NCBI GenBank assembly: GCA_023251775.1 | Contig: JAHEYC010000004.1 | Coordinates: forward strand, 1 to 54,547 | DNA: 54,547 bases | Direction of reading: 5' to 3' | DNA from: Sphingobacteriaceae bacterium | Lineage (GTDB): Bacteria > Bacteroidota > Bacteroidia > B-17B0 > Aurantibacillaceae | In this document: positions 35,130 to 44,759 of the stretch, piece after piece | Layout: each line of letters begins with the position of its first letter | How positions within the stretch are numbered: the first letter of the stretch is position 1 | The notes under the pieces: model-generated | The model's input: the letters and a program-made list of their open reading frames with translations, nothing else | Told to the model about the DNA's origin: nothing | The model's database searches: none | Made by a program: the position numbers and the translations under genes

Positions 35130-35168
35130 TTACATATGTAAGATTTTGCACCTAACTGTATAGTTTTT
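35130..35168 (+). promoter_or_regulatory. Operator-like palindrome TTACATATGTAA with a downstream -7-like box
   Basis: The 12-bp perfect palindrome (35130-35141) is followed after 19 bp by TAGTTTTT (35161-35168), one mismatch from TAnnTTTG, and then by the start at 35209. The palindrome therefore overlaps the expected -33 region. The same arrangement occurs at 40206-40242. Confidence 0.4.
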
Positions 35169-35208
35169 GGCTCATGATAAAAATACCTTTATCATAAGCA
35201 ATTACTAT

Positions 35209-36432
35209 ATGAATTTCAAACTTAAAAACATCTTTATAATTCTTTCAGTGCTGCTTTCATGCACAATTTCTTCACAGGTATATAATTTTTCCAATGCAGG
35301 GGCAACTGCAAGCGTTGGGCCAACACAAGCGCAATTAAATTTAGCTTATGCAACTACAAATTTAAGCAACGCAGTTAGTTCAAATTCAGGAATTCAAAAT
35401 TGGACAGTTCCCACAACCGGAGCTTATAAAATTTCTGCCATTGGTGCAAGCGGTGCGGGTAATGGTGGTTATGGTTCACAAATGCAAGGTGAATTTAATT
35501 TAATTGCAGGCCAAGTTTTACAAATTGTTGTTGGTCAGCAAGGACAAAGTGGAACCGGCGCTGTAAACAACAGCGGAGGCGGTGGTGGCGGATCGTTTGT
35601 AGTTTTAGGTATTGATTCGTTATTGATCGCAGCCGGCGGTGGTGGTGCAGGTTCATTAAATGCACCGGGTGGAAATGCATCCACACTAACTTTAGGAGGT
35701 TCTACCATTTGGAATGGTGCCGGTGATAATGGAAATGGTGGAACAAGTGGAATTACTAATGGAGACGCTGCAGGTGGTGGAGGTTTTTATACTGATGGCG
35801 GAAATTCATATAATACTGCACAAACTATTTGTGAAGGCGGAAAAGCATTTTTAAATGGCGCAACAGGTGGTGCAAGTGGGACGTGTGGAAATTACTATGG
35901 CGGTGCAGGCGGATTTGGCGGTGGCGGTTCGGGTTGGCACAATGGCATTAATCGCGGTGGTGCAGGTGGCGGTTATTCGGGTGGACAAGGAGGAACTTTA
36001 AGTTCAATTATTTCAGGAGGTGGCGGCGGTTCATATAATAGTGGTACAAACCAAAATAACTTTGAGGGAATTGGAAATGGAAATGGCTCGGTAATGATCA
36101 CATCTCTTAACGGTCTTCCTGTAACTCTTTCTCCAAATAATTTAGGCACCGGTACTATTATAACCAAAACTTATATAACAACAAATTTAGTTCAGGCTAC
36201 AGAGAGCAATTCGCGAGTAAGTATCTATCCTAATCCAAACAATGGCATATTTCAAATTGAAATGAAAGACAATTCTAAAATGCAAGAGTATCTCATCTAT
36301 GATATGAATGGAAGAATTGTTTTAAAGAAAAGATCAGAGGATGAAATTCTAAAGTTTGATATCACTGAATTAAGTAACGGAATTTACTATGTAAAGATCG
36401 GTAGTAAGGCAGTAAAAATAGTAAAAGACTAA
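35209..36432 (+). CDS. T9SS-secreted glycine-rich domain protein
   Basis: The 407-residue protein has a signal peptide (ending near TISSQ). A glycine-rich region spans about residues 75-285 with repeated GGGGGSF, GGGGAGS and GGAGGGYSGG blocks, of the type seen in the ALK/LTK-like Gly_rich domain (NWTVPTTGAYKISAIGASGA entry strand). A T9SS sorting domain ends it (VSIYPNPNNGIFQIEM to AVKIVKD). The ATG at 35209 was chosen because it directly precedes the signal peptide. The role is probably adhesive or structural. Confidence 0.8.
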   Translation: MNFKLKNIFIILSVLLSCTISSQVYNFSNAGATASVGPTQAQLNLAYATTNLSNAVSSNSGIQNWTVPTTGAYKISAIGASGAGNGGYGSQMQGEFNLIAGQVLQIVVGQQGQSGTGAVNNSGGGGGGSFVVLGIDSLLIAAGGGGAGSLNAPGGNASTLTLGGSTIWNGAGDNGNGGTSGITNGDAAGGGGFYTDGGNSYNTAQTICEGGKAFLNGATGGASGTCGNYYGGAGGFGGGGSGWHNGINRGGAGGGYSGGQGGTLSSIISGGGGGSYNSGTNQNNFEGIGNGNGSVMITSLNGLPVTLSPNNLGTGTIITKTYITTNLVQATESNSRVSIYPNPNNGIFQIEMKDNSKMQEYLIYDMNGRIVLKKRSEDEILKFDITELSNGIYYVKIGSKAVKIVKD

Positions 36433-36435
36433 ATT

Positions 36436-39400
36436 CTATTTACTCACGGATAATTTCTGAACCGATGTTTTTTTATCCAGCTCTATAGATAAAAAATAAA
36501 TTCCTGCTTGGTAGTTAGAAAGGTCAAGATCAATATTAACGCCATTCACCGAACGTTTACTTTGCTCAAGTACTAATTTTCCTTGTGCATCTTTTAAGGT
36601 ATAACCTAGGTTGGCTGATGAGCGCAATTCTTGTTCTATGATATAATGGTTATTCGAAATCGTACGTATTTTTAATTCGCCATTATAACTTAAACTTTTT
36701 ATTCCTACAGCTTTATTTACAACTATAACATTCCTTGCGATTGAATCAACACAACCACTCGAGCTATTACCAACTAATGTAACCATGTAATTTCCGACAG
36801 AAGAATACTGATGCTGCGGTGCAAAAACAGTTGACGTATTTGAATCACCAAAATTCCATGTTTGCGAAACAGAATTAGGAGTTGTATTATTAAATAAAAC
36901 CGTTGGGTTTAGATCTAAAAAACAAGTATCCACACATGTAAAGTTTGAATATGGTAGATCTTTTTGAATGATAGCGTATGTTGAATGATTATTATCGCAT
37001 CCGCCAACCGTTGTTACATCTAACTGATAATTTCCTGTCCATAAACTTTGTAATGTATCCGCAGTCGGCTTATTCAAAGTTGTTTGAATAGGATTTCCTT
37101 GTCCGTCCTTCCAATAATAGTTCCATGGTCCCGCATTATTTCCAATCGCAATAATTTCTCCGCCTGTAAGATTTTGACACGTTGGCTGAATTAAATTAGA
37201 AGTGATCTGTAATTGATTTAGGGTGATTGACAAAACAAAACGAGCTACGGTTGTTGTATCTGCTAAATTGAAAACATAATTGGATGTATTAAGATCTGTT
37301 GTTGTGTTCGTGAATTTATCAAACAACTTTATACATGTCCCAATGGGAAATCCGATTATTTCAGAAGCACTGATGGTATAAATTCCGGCATAACCTGTAA
37401 GTGTTTTTAAAGACGTTGTATATGTTCCTGCGATCGAAGGCACACCATTTATTTGAAAAATATCCGTTCCATTTTCGATCTGTATAGTTGGCGCGTAAAC
37501 ATCTTGTCCCGCCATTTTTATTGCATCGTAATCACTATCAAAATTTGATGTTGCTCCTTGCTGAGTATAAACAACAGTTTCGTCGCTATAATTATTCGGA
37601 CCACCGCTCATATTCACACGTAAAAGATCCAATGTACTTTGTGTTGAAGCGTCACGTAAAAAAACCTGATTACTTGCTACTTTATTTGCTTCGGTAGCAT
37701 TTAATGCTGTAGCTCCTGTTGAGTGAACATAAAATCCCTGACACATTGGAATTGCATCACCTATTCCACCCGATCCAACAGCAGGACTGCTAACTCCATT
37801 CACATAAGATGCATTTGCGCCTGCTCCTCCGTTAAGATCGGCATTAAAAACATAAATTGCATTATCAATATTTGCAGTTGCGCCTTTTAATAAAGCCCAA
37901 CTAATTGGCGAAGGATAAGGATTATGAATTAAATTCCATCCAATATCAGCTGCGGCACTGTTATTTGTATAATTCAATGGAATGGTTTGATTTCCTTTTC
38001 TAACAGTTCCAATAACATCAAGCGTAATAGGATTTGTTGTAGTAAAGCCATCACCCAAATATACCCAATATCCTTTGTTGGCAACAATTGGATCGTTTAT
38101 AGTGCTTAATGGTATATATGAGGCGGCATCAGAGTATGTTCCTGTTGCTGTTTCATCATAGGTATAAATAGAAGGAAAATTAGGAACGTAACCATCTGGG
38201 CATGTAGGACAAGAAATAGCAATGTTATCATCCCAATCGGTTAAGCTTAACGCCGAAGAAATTGGTGTTCCTAAAAAAGCCCAACCAGTTGTCCCGCCCG
38301 GTGCGTATCGTTGAACACGAACTGGTCCGTTTATATCGCCACCTGTTATTTGTGCAATTCGAGCGGTGGCTGTTGCTGTAGAAACCATGGTGAACATTTG
38401 CAAATTAGTGCTGAATGTTCCAGATGTCAAAGTTAATGTGCCTATTAAATTTTCAGGATTAGTTAAGCGCGCGCCTAAAGCATTTGATAATGTTATATCA
38501 AAAAAATCGGTTGTGCTACTTCCGCCAATAGTTTGTGTTGCTACACCATTCAAAAACACTAATCCGCTTTGCGAATTAAATGTTCCGCTATTGATAAAAT
38601 TTCCTTTTGCAGTTAGTTGATGATTTGTAGAACTCACATCAACACTTGATCCTGCAGAAATAGAAAAATTACCGTTTGCAGTAACCGGGGCTGAAAATGA
38701 TTTTACACCGGTGCCTGAAAATCTTAAATGATTGAATGTTTCTCCACCCGCTTTAAAAATACTTTGTGCAGAAGAAGAATTAAATGTAACTGTTGATGTT
38801 CCCGGAGTGAATGTTCCTCCATTGTTCTGCCAATTTCCTCCGAGTGTAATTCCAAGATTGTTTGAATTCAAAGTTCCTAATGTGATCTTAATGGTATTTG
38901 TAACGGTCATTGCATTTGTGAGAAGACTTGCTGTGGTAGTTGCATTATTTAAAACCAAGTTCGGAATAAGCGCAGTTGAATTTATTTTCATTACCTGCGT
39001 AGCCGGTGAAGTGGCGCTTCCGATCTGCACTGTTCCACCGGTCACCGCTCCTGATCCTGCGAGATTCACATAACCAAGATCTTGAGTTCCTGTTCCGCCT
39101 TCGCGATTAACTAAAATTGTTCCACCACTCATATTGAATTGCGAGCCTGCAGCTCCAATTTGAAATGGTGCATCAGTTGTATTATTTGTACTAACCGAAG
39201 GAACATTAAAATTTCCTCCACTCATATTAAAATTACAAGTACTTGCGGCAACATTTCCGTTAAATCTTCCAGCTATATTTGTTACACCACCGGTAAAGCT
39301 GAATGTTCCTCCTGAATACAAAAGTGTTTCGTTGTTAGCACTTCCAACATTGATAGTACCGTTTGAGTTACTTAGTTTTCCGGAAAAAATAATACCATTA

Positions 39401-40146
39401 GGCAAACTCATAACAGATGGCGCAGAATTCATCCACAATCCACCATTTGCAGGTATTGTAACAGCGGAAGTATATGGACTGATGTTAGTAGCTGATGGTA
39501 CGGAATATTTAAATGTTCCACTTGTAAGAGTTAAAAAATCATTACTAACCACAAAAGAGCTCGTGCTAAAATCAGCAATATTATTAAAACTGGCGCCCAT
39601 TTGAAGTTTGATCAAATAGAATTCGGTATAAATACCTGCCCCGCTAATGTTTTGATTTCCGCCTCTTATCAAGATCAATTCAGCCTTCTTATTCGCAGAA
39701 CGAAAAAGATCTAGAGTTCCATTATTTGTTATGTCACCGTTCGCAAAAAGTGTATGCGTGGCGTTCTGCCCCCTTATTCTAAATTGGGCATTGGCGCCAA
39801 TTACAATATTTCCTCCAACAGTAAACGTAAGGTTGGTTCCATTATCAAAACGAAGTTGAGCTGTACTTCCCGTTCCAACAGTTAATGAACGACAAGCCGA
39901 ATTTGAAACTATATTAACCTTATGATTGCTTGTGATGATCACATCATTTCCTGCAGTTGGTACACCAGCGGGTGACCAAGTACCTGCAACATTCCAATCG
40001 CCGCTACCGGCCGATGTTTTGGTTTGCGCTAATGCAGTATTGTAAATAAGTAAACTTAAAAAAAGCGTTAGGGTAATTACAACATTAGGTTTATAAAAAT
40101 TCTTTATAAGGCTCATATTAATTTTGATCATTTTTTCCGTATTCAA
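36436..40146 (-). CDS. Very large T9SS-secreted surface protein with a PKD domain
   Basis: The 1236-residue protein is the largest in the window. After a signal peptide (ending NTALAQ) comes the GDWNVAGTWSPAGVPTAGND module often found at the N-terminus of Bacteroidota adhesins, then a long beta-helix-like region rich in repeated G-N-T-F/NGTxNVGS motifs (about 60-600). A domain with paired Cys (ISCPTCPDGYVPNF) follows, then a PKD domain near 1090-1160 (TWNFGDSNTSTVFAPQHQYS) and a C-terminal sorting-like domain ending VQKLSVSK. An operator-like palindrome overlaps its promoter. Confidence 0.82.
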   Translation of the reverse strand: MNTEKMIKINMSLIKNFYKPNVVITLTLFLSLLIYNTALAQTKTSAGSGDWNVAGTWSPAGVPTAGNDVIITSNHKVNIVSNSACRSLTVGTGSTAQLRFDNGTNLTFTVGGNIVIGANAQFRIRGQNATHTLFANGDITNNGTLDLFRSANKKAELILIRGGNQNISGAGIYTEFYLIKLQMGASFNNIADFSTSSFVVSNDFLTLTSGTFKYSVPSATNISPYTSAVTIPANGGLWMNSAPSVMSLPNGIIFSGKLSNSNGTINVGSANNETLLYSGGTFSFTGGVTNIAGRFNGNVAASTCNFNMSGGNFNVPSVSTNNTTDAPFQIGAAGSQFNMSGGTILVNREGGTGTQDLGYVNLAGSGAVTGGTVQIGSATSPATQVMKINSTALIPNLVLNNATTTASLLTNAMTVTNTIKITLGTLNSNNLGITLGGNWQNNGGTFTPGTSTVTFNSSSAQSIFKAGGETFNHLRFSGTGVKSFSAPVTANGNFSISAGSSVDVSSTNHQLTAKGNFINSGTFNSQSGLVFLNGVATQTIGGSSTTDFFDITLSNALGARLTNPENLIGTLTLTSGTFSTNLQMFTMVSTATATARIAQITGGDINGPVRVQRYAPGGTTGWAFLGTPISSALSLTDWDDNIAISCPTCPDGYVPNFPSIYTYDETATGTYSDAASYIPLSTINDPIVANKGYWVYLGDGFTTTNPITLDVIGTVRKGNQTIPLNYTNNSAAADIGWNLIHNPYPSPISWALLKGATANIDNAIYVFNADLNGGAGANASYVNGVSSPAVGSGGIGDAIPMCQGFYVHSTGATALNATEANKVASNQVFLRDASTQSTLDLLRVNMSGGPNNYSDETVVYTQQGATSNFDSDYDAIKMAGQDVYAPTIQIENGTDIFQINGVPSIAGTYTTSLKTLTGYAGIYTISASEIIGFPIGTCIKLFDKFTNTTTDLNTSNYVFNLADTTTVARFVLSITLNQLQITSNLIQPTCQNLTGGEIIAIGNNAGPWNYYWKDGQGNPIQTTLNKPTADTLQSLWTGNYQLDVTTVGGCDNNHSTYAIIQKDLPYSNFTCVDTCFLDLNPTVLFNNTTPNSVSQTWNFGDSNTSTVFAPQHQYSSVGNYMVTLVGNSSSGCVDSIARNVIVVNKAVGIKSLSYNGELKIRTISNNHYIIEQELRSSANLGYTLKDAQGKLVLEQSKRSVNGVNIDLDLSNYQAGIYFLSIELDKKTSVQKLSVSK

Positions 40147-40205
40147 TTTTCGTTGTAGAGCTTTTGTTTTTTGTGCCTTTCTTCTTGTGCTTTTGGTAAC
40201 AAGAA

Positions 40206-40242
40206 TAAAGATACATTTTAACGTTTTATATTACACGTGTAA
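40206..40242 (-). promoter_or_regulatory. Operator-like palindrome TTACACGTGTAA overlapping the promoter of the 1236-residue T9SS gene
   Basis: The 12-bp perfect palindrome (40231-40242) is 17 bp upstream, on the minus strand, of TATCTTTA (40206-40213), a one-mismatch -7 box. The start codon is at 40146. The remaining intergenic sequence (40243-40413) shows no other recognisable feature. Confidence 0.42.
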
Positions 40243-40413
40243 GTTTTCCCAAATTTACTACAAAAAGGGTCAAAATCTTCTACTAAATTGCTTTAGGTAA
40301 GTTATTTAGACAGGGAACGGTAATTCAGCCGTTTCATTAATGGAATAATGACATGAAATAGCTTTTATTCAAGACCAATTAATAGTTGTGAGAAACTACT
40401 TGAGTTTACTAAA

Positions 40414-41553
40414 CTACTTTTTTAGGAAGATCTGTTTGTCGAAGTTAATGTAAAGTCCAAAATCACAGTTGAATCTGTGAAAATCAAAGTCCCATTGCGG
40501 TTCGGTTCTTAGTGTCAAATTTATATCCTTTGCCAATTTGAACTTTGTTGTTAATCTCAATATTAAATAATTTCTATAACTTTTGTATGTACCGGCATAT
40601 GTTACCGACGTAGATTCGCTGGAGTATAAAGCTCCACCAAATTCGCTCTTGTAATCGCTTCCGTACCAATACGACAACATGATGTCGGAACCAAAAACAT
40701 TAAGTCCTGCGCTGGCCAACATTCCATCGCTATAGCGCTTATAAACATAAACACTTGTATCCTTTGTATTGTTTTGGTTTCCAACATAGCGCGCATCGAA
40801 GTATATGTTCTTGAGATGTTTTTTTTCGGTATTGTATTTTAAATATACACCAACACTTCCATTTAAATGAGTATAAACTCCCTCTACATCCGGACGATTG
40901 ATATACCCTCCCCTAGCAATTTGTCCACCATTATGCCTCCCGGTACCTTGAATGATCGTTTTGAATTCAAATTTCTCTGTCTTTATTTTTAAAGCATTCA
41001 CATTCACACCAACCAAAAGACGTTCATAATCATTATTTAATTTGTAAAGCATATGTTGCCAATCGATCCAAACATCTACATCAAATTTTTTCTTTTTCAA
41101 TATATACTGGACACCGTTCTCCACTCTATTGGTCATTACTCGTTCAAAAGCGTAAATTGGTTCAATCAAGCCATGGTTAAGACTTCCATCCAAATTACCA
41201 AATATCATTTTGAAATCTTTTTTATGATAACGAATTGAGAATGTAGGAAGGATCTCGTTAAAATCTTTGTGCCCAAAATCTTTTCTTAAATAAACGCCCC
41301 CTTCTATGCAAACATTTTTTGAGACCTGATATCCCAGTTGAGGATTGAATTGATATCCAAACATGGTGTAACCATCGAGCAGAGGCCCAAAATTCTCAAT
41401 ATCTTTTTGATAAGCTAATCCCTGCAATTTGAAGTATGCTTTTTCCTCAGCCAAAGTATCGTCATATTGATTTTGATATAAAGAGGTATTATCAACTTGC
41501 GAAAACAAATTGGTAGAAATAAATAAAATAAAGATGAACTTTAGATGTTTCAC
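40414..41553 (-). CDS. Predicted outer-membrane beta-barrel protein
   Basis: The 379-residue protein has a signal peptide (ending NLFSQ) and a mature part of alternating beta-strands with many Tyr/Phe/Trp (GYQFNPQLGYQVS, IRYHKKDFKMIFGN, GVYLKYNTEKKHLKN, INLTLRTEPQWDFDFH), consistent with a porin-like barrel. I recognise no family. The start codon is GTG. It lies 45 nt downstream of the GH3-serine hydrolase gene on the same strand and is probably cotranscribed, which suggests a link to uptake of wall or glycan fragments. Confidence 0.65.
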   Translation of the reverse strand: MKHLKFIFILFISTNLFSQVDNTSLYQNQYDDTLAEEKAYFKLQGLAYQKDIENFGPLLDGYTMFGYQFNPQLGYQVSKNVCIEGGVYLRKDFGHKDFNEILPTFSIRYHKKDFKMIFGNLDGSLNHGLIEPIYAFERVMTNRVENGVQYILKKKKFDVDVWIDWQHMLYKLNNDYERLLVGVNVNALKIKTEKFEFKTIIQGTGRHNGGQIARGGYINRPDVEGVYTHLNGSVGVYLKYNTEKKHLKNIYFDARYVGNQNNTKDTSVYVYKRYSDGMLASAGLNVFGSDIMLSYWYGSDYKSEFGGALYSSESTSVTYAGTYKSYRNYLILRLTTKFKLAKDINLTLRTEPQWDFDFHRFNCDFGLYINFDKQIFLKK

Positions 41554-41598
41554 AGCTTTAAATAGAAGCCGTAAAGATATGAAATTTAATCGAATAGA

Positions 41599-44529
41599 TT
41601 AATTTTGAACTTCCGGCTTTATAGCCTCATAAAACGCCTTATGCACCTTACCTCTGATCCCTAATTTTGCCAACTTATTATCTTCAGCATCCGGAAAAAC
41701 CCTGTTGCTTAAAAATACAACCACTAATTTACTTTTTGGATCGGCCCATGCAAAAGTTCCTGTAAAACCGGTGTGACCAAAGCTTTCTAAACTACAATCG
41801 CTTGTAACGGGACTATCTTTTTTATCATCGGGTTCGGGCTTTTCAAAGCAAATGCCACGGCGATTACCCGGACAATATCTACAAGAGGTGTATAAATTCA
41901 CAACATTGCTATCCAAATATCTTTTTCCATTGTAAACACCTTTGTTCATATACATGCTCATCAACTTTGCAACATCCATGGCATTTCCAAATAATCCTGC
42001 ATGCCCAGCAACTCCGCCCATTAATGCTGCACCTTGATCGTGCACATAACCATGCACAATTTGTTTACGGAACTTTGAATCATTTTCGGTTGGAGCAATA
42101 TTTTGTAAAGGGAAATGTCGGAGCGGTTTATACGTTAAGCTTAATCCCATTTGCGAATAAATTTCACCCACATATTCATCCAAGGGTTTTTTAGAAATAT
42201 CTTCAATGATGAGTTTTGCATAATAATATCCCAGATCGCTGTATAAATACTTTCCGGGCTTTTCCAATTTACTTTCGGTAATACGTTTGTAAATACTATC
42301 GGTAAAACCTCTTACTACAAATACTTTATTAGCCACCAATGTTGGAAAATTATCTGAACGTTTTTTAGAGATATACTCCTGTTTGAAATTTCCTTTCTTA
42401 TCTATTGTTCGCAAAAAGAAAGGGATCCACGCTTGCATTCCCGCTTGATGCGTAAAAATATCTTCCATGGTCATGTCGGCTTTATTTGTACCCTCTAATT
42501 GCGGAAGATATTCTACAAGACGTTTTGTATGATCAAATCTCTGTTCGCTTTCCAATTTCATCATCGCTAAAGCACTCGCAGTTATTTTTGTTATACTTGC
42601 CAGATCGTAAATGGTTGCTTCATCTACTTTTGGAGATTCGGCTGCATAACTCTGCGTTCCAAAATATTTATTATAGATCACCTCTCCATCATACATCGCC
42701 ACAATTTGACAACCGGGATAAGCTTTCTCGTTTATGCCATAAATAGCAATGCTATCAACCTTTGCGAATTTCTTTTTCTGGTAATCAATTTTATTGATCT
42801 TAACTTCTACCGGAATTGGCATGATGTGCAAACCGCTGCCATAAGGAAAATAATTAGTTGTTACAGGTAAAGTTGCGTCGGTATAAAAATAGCCTAACAT
42901 GGCTTCTCCACTTGCTTTTACCAAGCCGGGAAGATATTCGTAACCCAAGAGTATGGATTTAAAATTACTTATCGACTTTAATTTATTTAGGGCGTATGGA
43001 TTTGCAAAAACACTAAGCACCGTTGGTTTTATTTTTGCAATAGAATCTATCAATTGCAATGTTTGATCGCCTATCCCAAAATTGTTCGCCGCTTTTAATG
43101 TTGTTTTATTTAGTTGGATCACTACTACATCACTTTCAGCAATTCCGGCGAATAGTTGTGCAATAGCTTCCGGTTTTGCATCATGCTTTAATCCAAAATG
43201 CTGTACATAAGCTGTTGATTTCAAAACATCAAATAATTGATTTTGTTTTTCATCACCAAACGAAATTTCGGCGATCTTTAATGTATCGGCACGTTTTAGC
43301 GGTAAAAAATTATTGTCGTTCTTCAGAACTGTTATCGCTGCTCTTCCTAATCTATCATTAAGTTCCGCACTTTCTTTTGTATTTAGATCTTTATTCACAT
43401 TTCTGAAAACGATCTCTTGCTTGGTATTTAAACCGCACCAATATTTTGCTTGTAATATTTTTTTACAACGTGAATCAATTTCTTCTTGAGTGATCTCTCC
43501 ATTTTTTATTGCGAGTTCAATAGCTTCAATAGCCTTTGGAACATTTTCGCTGAACAATAACACATCATTTCCAGCCAATAATGCCTTTACATCAACTTTT
43601 CCGGGTTCAAAATATTTCGAAACACCTTTCATATTTAGGGCATCTGTAAATATCAAACCTTTAAATCCCATTTGTGCTTTTAAAAGATCGTTCACAACTT
43701 TAGGAGAAAGTGTTGAAGCAAGATTTTGTGTTGTATCCAAACTTAGAATGTTCATATGTGCCACCATAATACTTGCCAATCCTCTTTCAAATAAATATCG
43801 GAAGGGATATAATTCCAAAGTATCCAAACGTTCTTTACTATGATTTATGATCGGTAATCCTTTGTGCGAATCAACATCGGTATCACCATGTCCGGGAAAA
43901 TGTTTTGCATTGGCCATCACATGTTCATACTGCATTCCCAACATGTACATGGCCGCTTTTTGAGAAACTTTGAATTTATTTTCTCCAAAACTTCGCATGC
44001 CTATTACAGGATTGTTGGGATTATTATTGATATCAGCAACAGGTGCAAAATTTACATGAATACCCAAACGTTTACACTCTCGCGCAATTTGTCGGCCCAT
44101 ATAAAATATCAAACTATCATTTTGAATGGCACCAAGCGTCATTTGTTTTGGATATTGCGGTGTGCTATCCAAACGCATGGCCAAACCCCACTCTCCGTCG
44201 ATACTGTACAACAAAGGAGTTTTTGCAACACTTTGGTAATAATTCGCCAGTTTTGCTTGTCTGCCCGGACCGCCTTGCATCCAGATCAATCCTCCAATAT
44301 TATATTTATCAATTAGCTCATGAATTTCGCGAACGTGTTTCATGTCTTTATTGCTGTAGGCCGCTATCATAAAGAGTTGCGCGAGACGCTGACGTGGCGA
44401 AAGTGAATTAAATACAGAGTCAACCCACTTGTTTTGGGATACTAAAAATTCAGGTTCTTGCTTCTCTCTAAATCCAAGAAAAACCAATGAACCCAATGCT
44501 ATAAACAGTATAGACCGCAATTTGTTCAA
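41599..44529 (-). CDS. GH3 beta-N-acetylhexosaminidase-like / serine hydrolase fusion
   Basis: The 976-residue protein has an N-terminal hydrophobic signal, then a GH3 domain (about 30-560) with the NagZ-type motif AKHFPGHGDTDVDSHKGLP and a TDALNMKGV segment. A C-terminal class C beta-lactamase-like serine hydrolase domain (about 590-976) has SITK (SxxK nucleophile), YSDLGYY (YxN/D) and HTGFTGT. The pairing suggests an exported enzyme acting on peptidoglycan fragments: one half cleaving GlcNAc linkages, the other a peptide or ester bond. The start is TTG with a TAATTTTA -7-like box 4 nt upstream. Confidence 0.88.
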   Translation of the reverse strand: MNKLRSILFIALGSLVFLGFREKQEPEFLVSQNKWVDSVFNSLSPRQRLAQLFMIAAYSNKDMKHVREIHELIDKYNIGGLIWMQGGPGRQAKLANYYQSVAKTPLLYSIDGEWGLAMRLDSTPQYPKQMTLGAIQNDSLIFYMGRQIARECKRLGIHVNFAPVADINNNPNNPVIGMRSFGENKFKVSQKAAMYMLGMQYEHVMANAKHFPGHGDTDVDSHKGLPIINHSKERLDTLELYPFRYLFERGLASIMVAHMNILSLDTTQNLASTLSPKVVNDLLKAQMGFKGLIFTDALNMKGVSKYFEPGKVDVKALLAGNDVLLFSENVPKAIEAIELAIKNGEITQEEIDSRCKKILQAKYWCGLNTKQEIVFRNVNKDLNTKESAELNDRLGRAAITVLKNDNNFLPLKRADTLKIAEISFGDEKQNQLFDVLKSTAYVQHFGLKHDAKPEAIAQLFAGIAESDVVVIQLNKTTLKAANNFGIGDQTLQLIDSIAKIKPTVLSVFANPYALNKLKSISNFKSILLGYEYLPGLVKASGEAMLGYFYTDATLPVTTNYFPYGSGLHIMPIPVEVKINKIDYQKKKFAKVDSIAIYGINEKAYPGCQIVAMYDGEVIYNKYFGTQSYAAESPKVDEATIYDLASITKITASALAMMKLESEQRFDHTKRLVEYLPQLEGTNKADMTMEDIFTHQAGMQAWIPFFLRTIDKKGNFKQEYISKKRSDNFPTLVANKVFVVRGFTDSIYKRITESKLEKPGKYLYSDLGYYYAKLIIEDISKKPLDEYVGEIYSQMGLSLTYKPLRHFPLQNIAPTENDSKFRKQIVHGYVHDQGAALMGGVAGHAGLFGNAMDVAKLMSMYMNKGVYNGKRYLDSNVVNLYTSCRYCPGNRRGICFEKPEPDDKKDSPVTSDCSLESFGHTGFTGTFAWADPKSKLVVVFLSNRVFPDAEDNKLAKLGIRGKVHKAFYEAIKPEVQN

Positions 44530-44559
44530 CGTTTAAAATTACCTTAATACAAGGCTCTA

Positions 44560-44571
44560 TTACATGTATAA
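44560..44571 (-). promoter_or_regulatory. TTACATGTATAA near-palindrome upstream of the GH3 gene
   Basis: It lies 18 bp upstream (minus strand) of the -7-like TAATTTTA (44534-44541 on the plus strand as TAAAATTA). It resembles the TTACAnnTGTAA palindromes at 35130 and 40231, with one half-site changed to TATAA. Confidence 0.3.
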
Positions 44572-44615
44572 TGCCAATGTTTTAAACAGGTACTTATTAA
44601 TTGCTAAAAATTGTT

Positions 44616-44623
44616 TAACTTTG
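44616..44623 (+). promoter_or_regulatory. Putative -7 element for the Tyr leader and phenylalanine hydroxylase
   Basis: TAACTTTG matches TAnnTTTG exactly. The leader-peptide ATG begins 4 nt later, so transcription would start at or within a few bases of the ATG and the leader peptide would be read from a leaderless mRNA. Confidence 0.6.
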
Positions 44624-44627
44624 CATC

Positions 44628-44693
44628 ATGTTAAACAACAAAGCATATTATTATTGGTATCCTAATCCCAAGGGAACCGGTATGCTTTATTGA
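44628..44693 (+). CDS. Tyrosine-rich leader peptide of the phenylalanine hydroxylase attenuator
   Basis: This 21-codon ORF reads MLNNKA, then YYYWY (codons 7-11), then PNPKGTGMLY and TGA. Five of 21 residues are Tyr, four of them within a run of five aromatic codons. It is directly upstream of a terminator and of the gene for the enzyme that makes Tyr from Phe. Helix 1:2 is AAAGCATA (44640-44647) with TATGCTTT (44681-44688). Helix 2:3 is ACCGG-TAT (44676-44683) with ATACCCGGT (44721-44729, one bulged C). A ribosome stalled at codon 11 would cover region 1 and leave region 2 free; a ribosome at the stop codon would cover region 2. This is the geometry of classical attenuation. Confidence 0.8.
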   Translation: MLNNKAYYYWYPNPKGTGMLY

Positions 44694-44722
44694 TAATTTT
44701 CAATTTTTTCAAAACAACATAT

Positions 44723-44750
44723 ACCCGGTCTTAAGCCGGGTTTTTTATTT
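44723..44750 (+). terminator. Attenuator (intrinsic terminator) before phenylalanine hydroxylase
   Basis: ACCCGG (44723-44728) pairs with CCGGGT (44736-44741) over a 7-nt loop, and TTTTTTATTT follows at once. The 5' arm can instead pair with leader-ORF sequence 44676-44683, giving an antiterminator. The hydroxylase ATG is only 10 nt beyond the T-tract. Confidence 0.85.
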
Positions 44751-44759
44751 TATCTCACT

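Noticed and set aside
38732-39604. Open frames opposite the large T9SS gene
   Set aside because: Pro/Val-rich translations mirror the Thr/Gly/Asn-rich coding strand; no start signals.
40243-40413. Small gene or riboswitch between the large T9SS gene and the barrel gene
   Set aside because: No open frame with a start and no conserved RNA core that I recognise.
43864-44372. Two overlapping open frames antisense to the GH3 domain
   Set aside because: Low-complexity His/Ile/Arg composition typical of shadow frames opposite a real gene.
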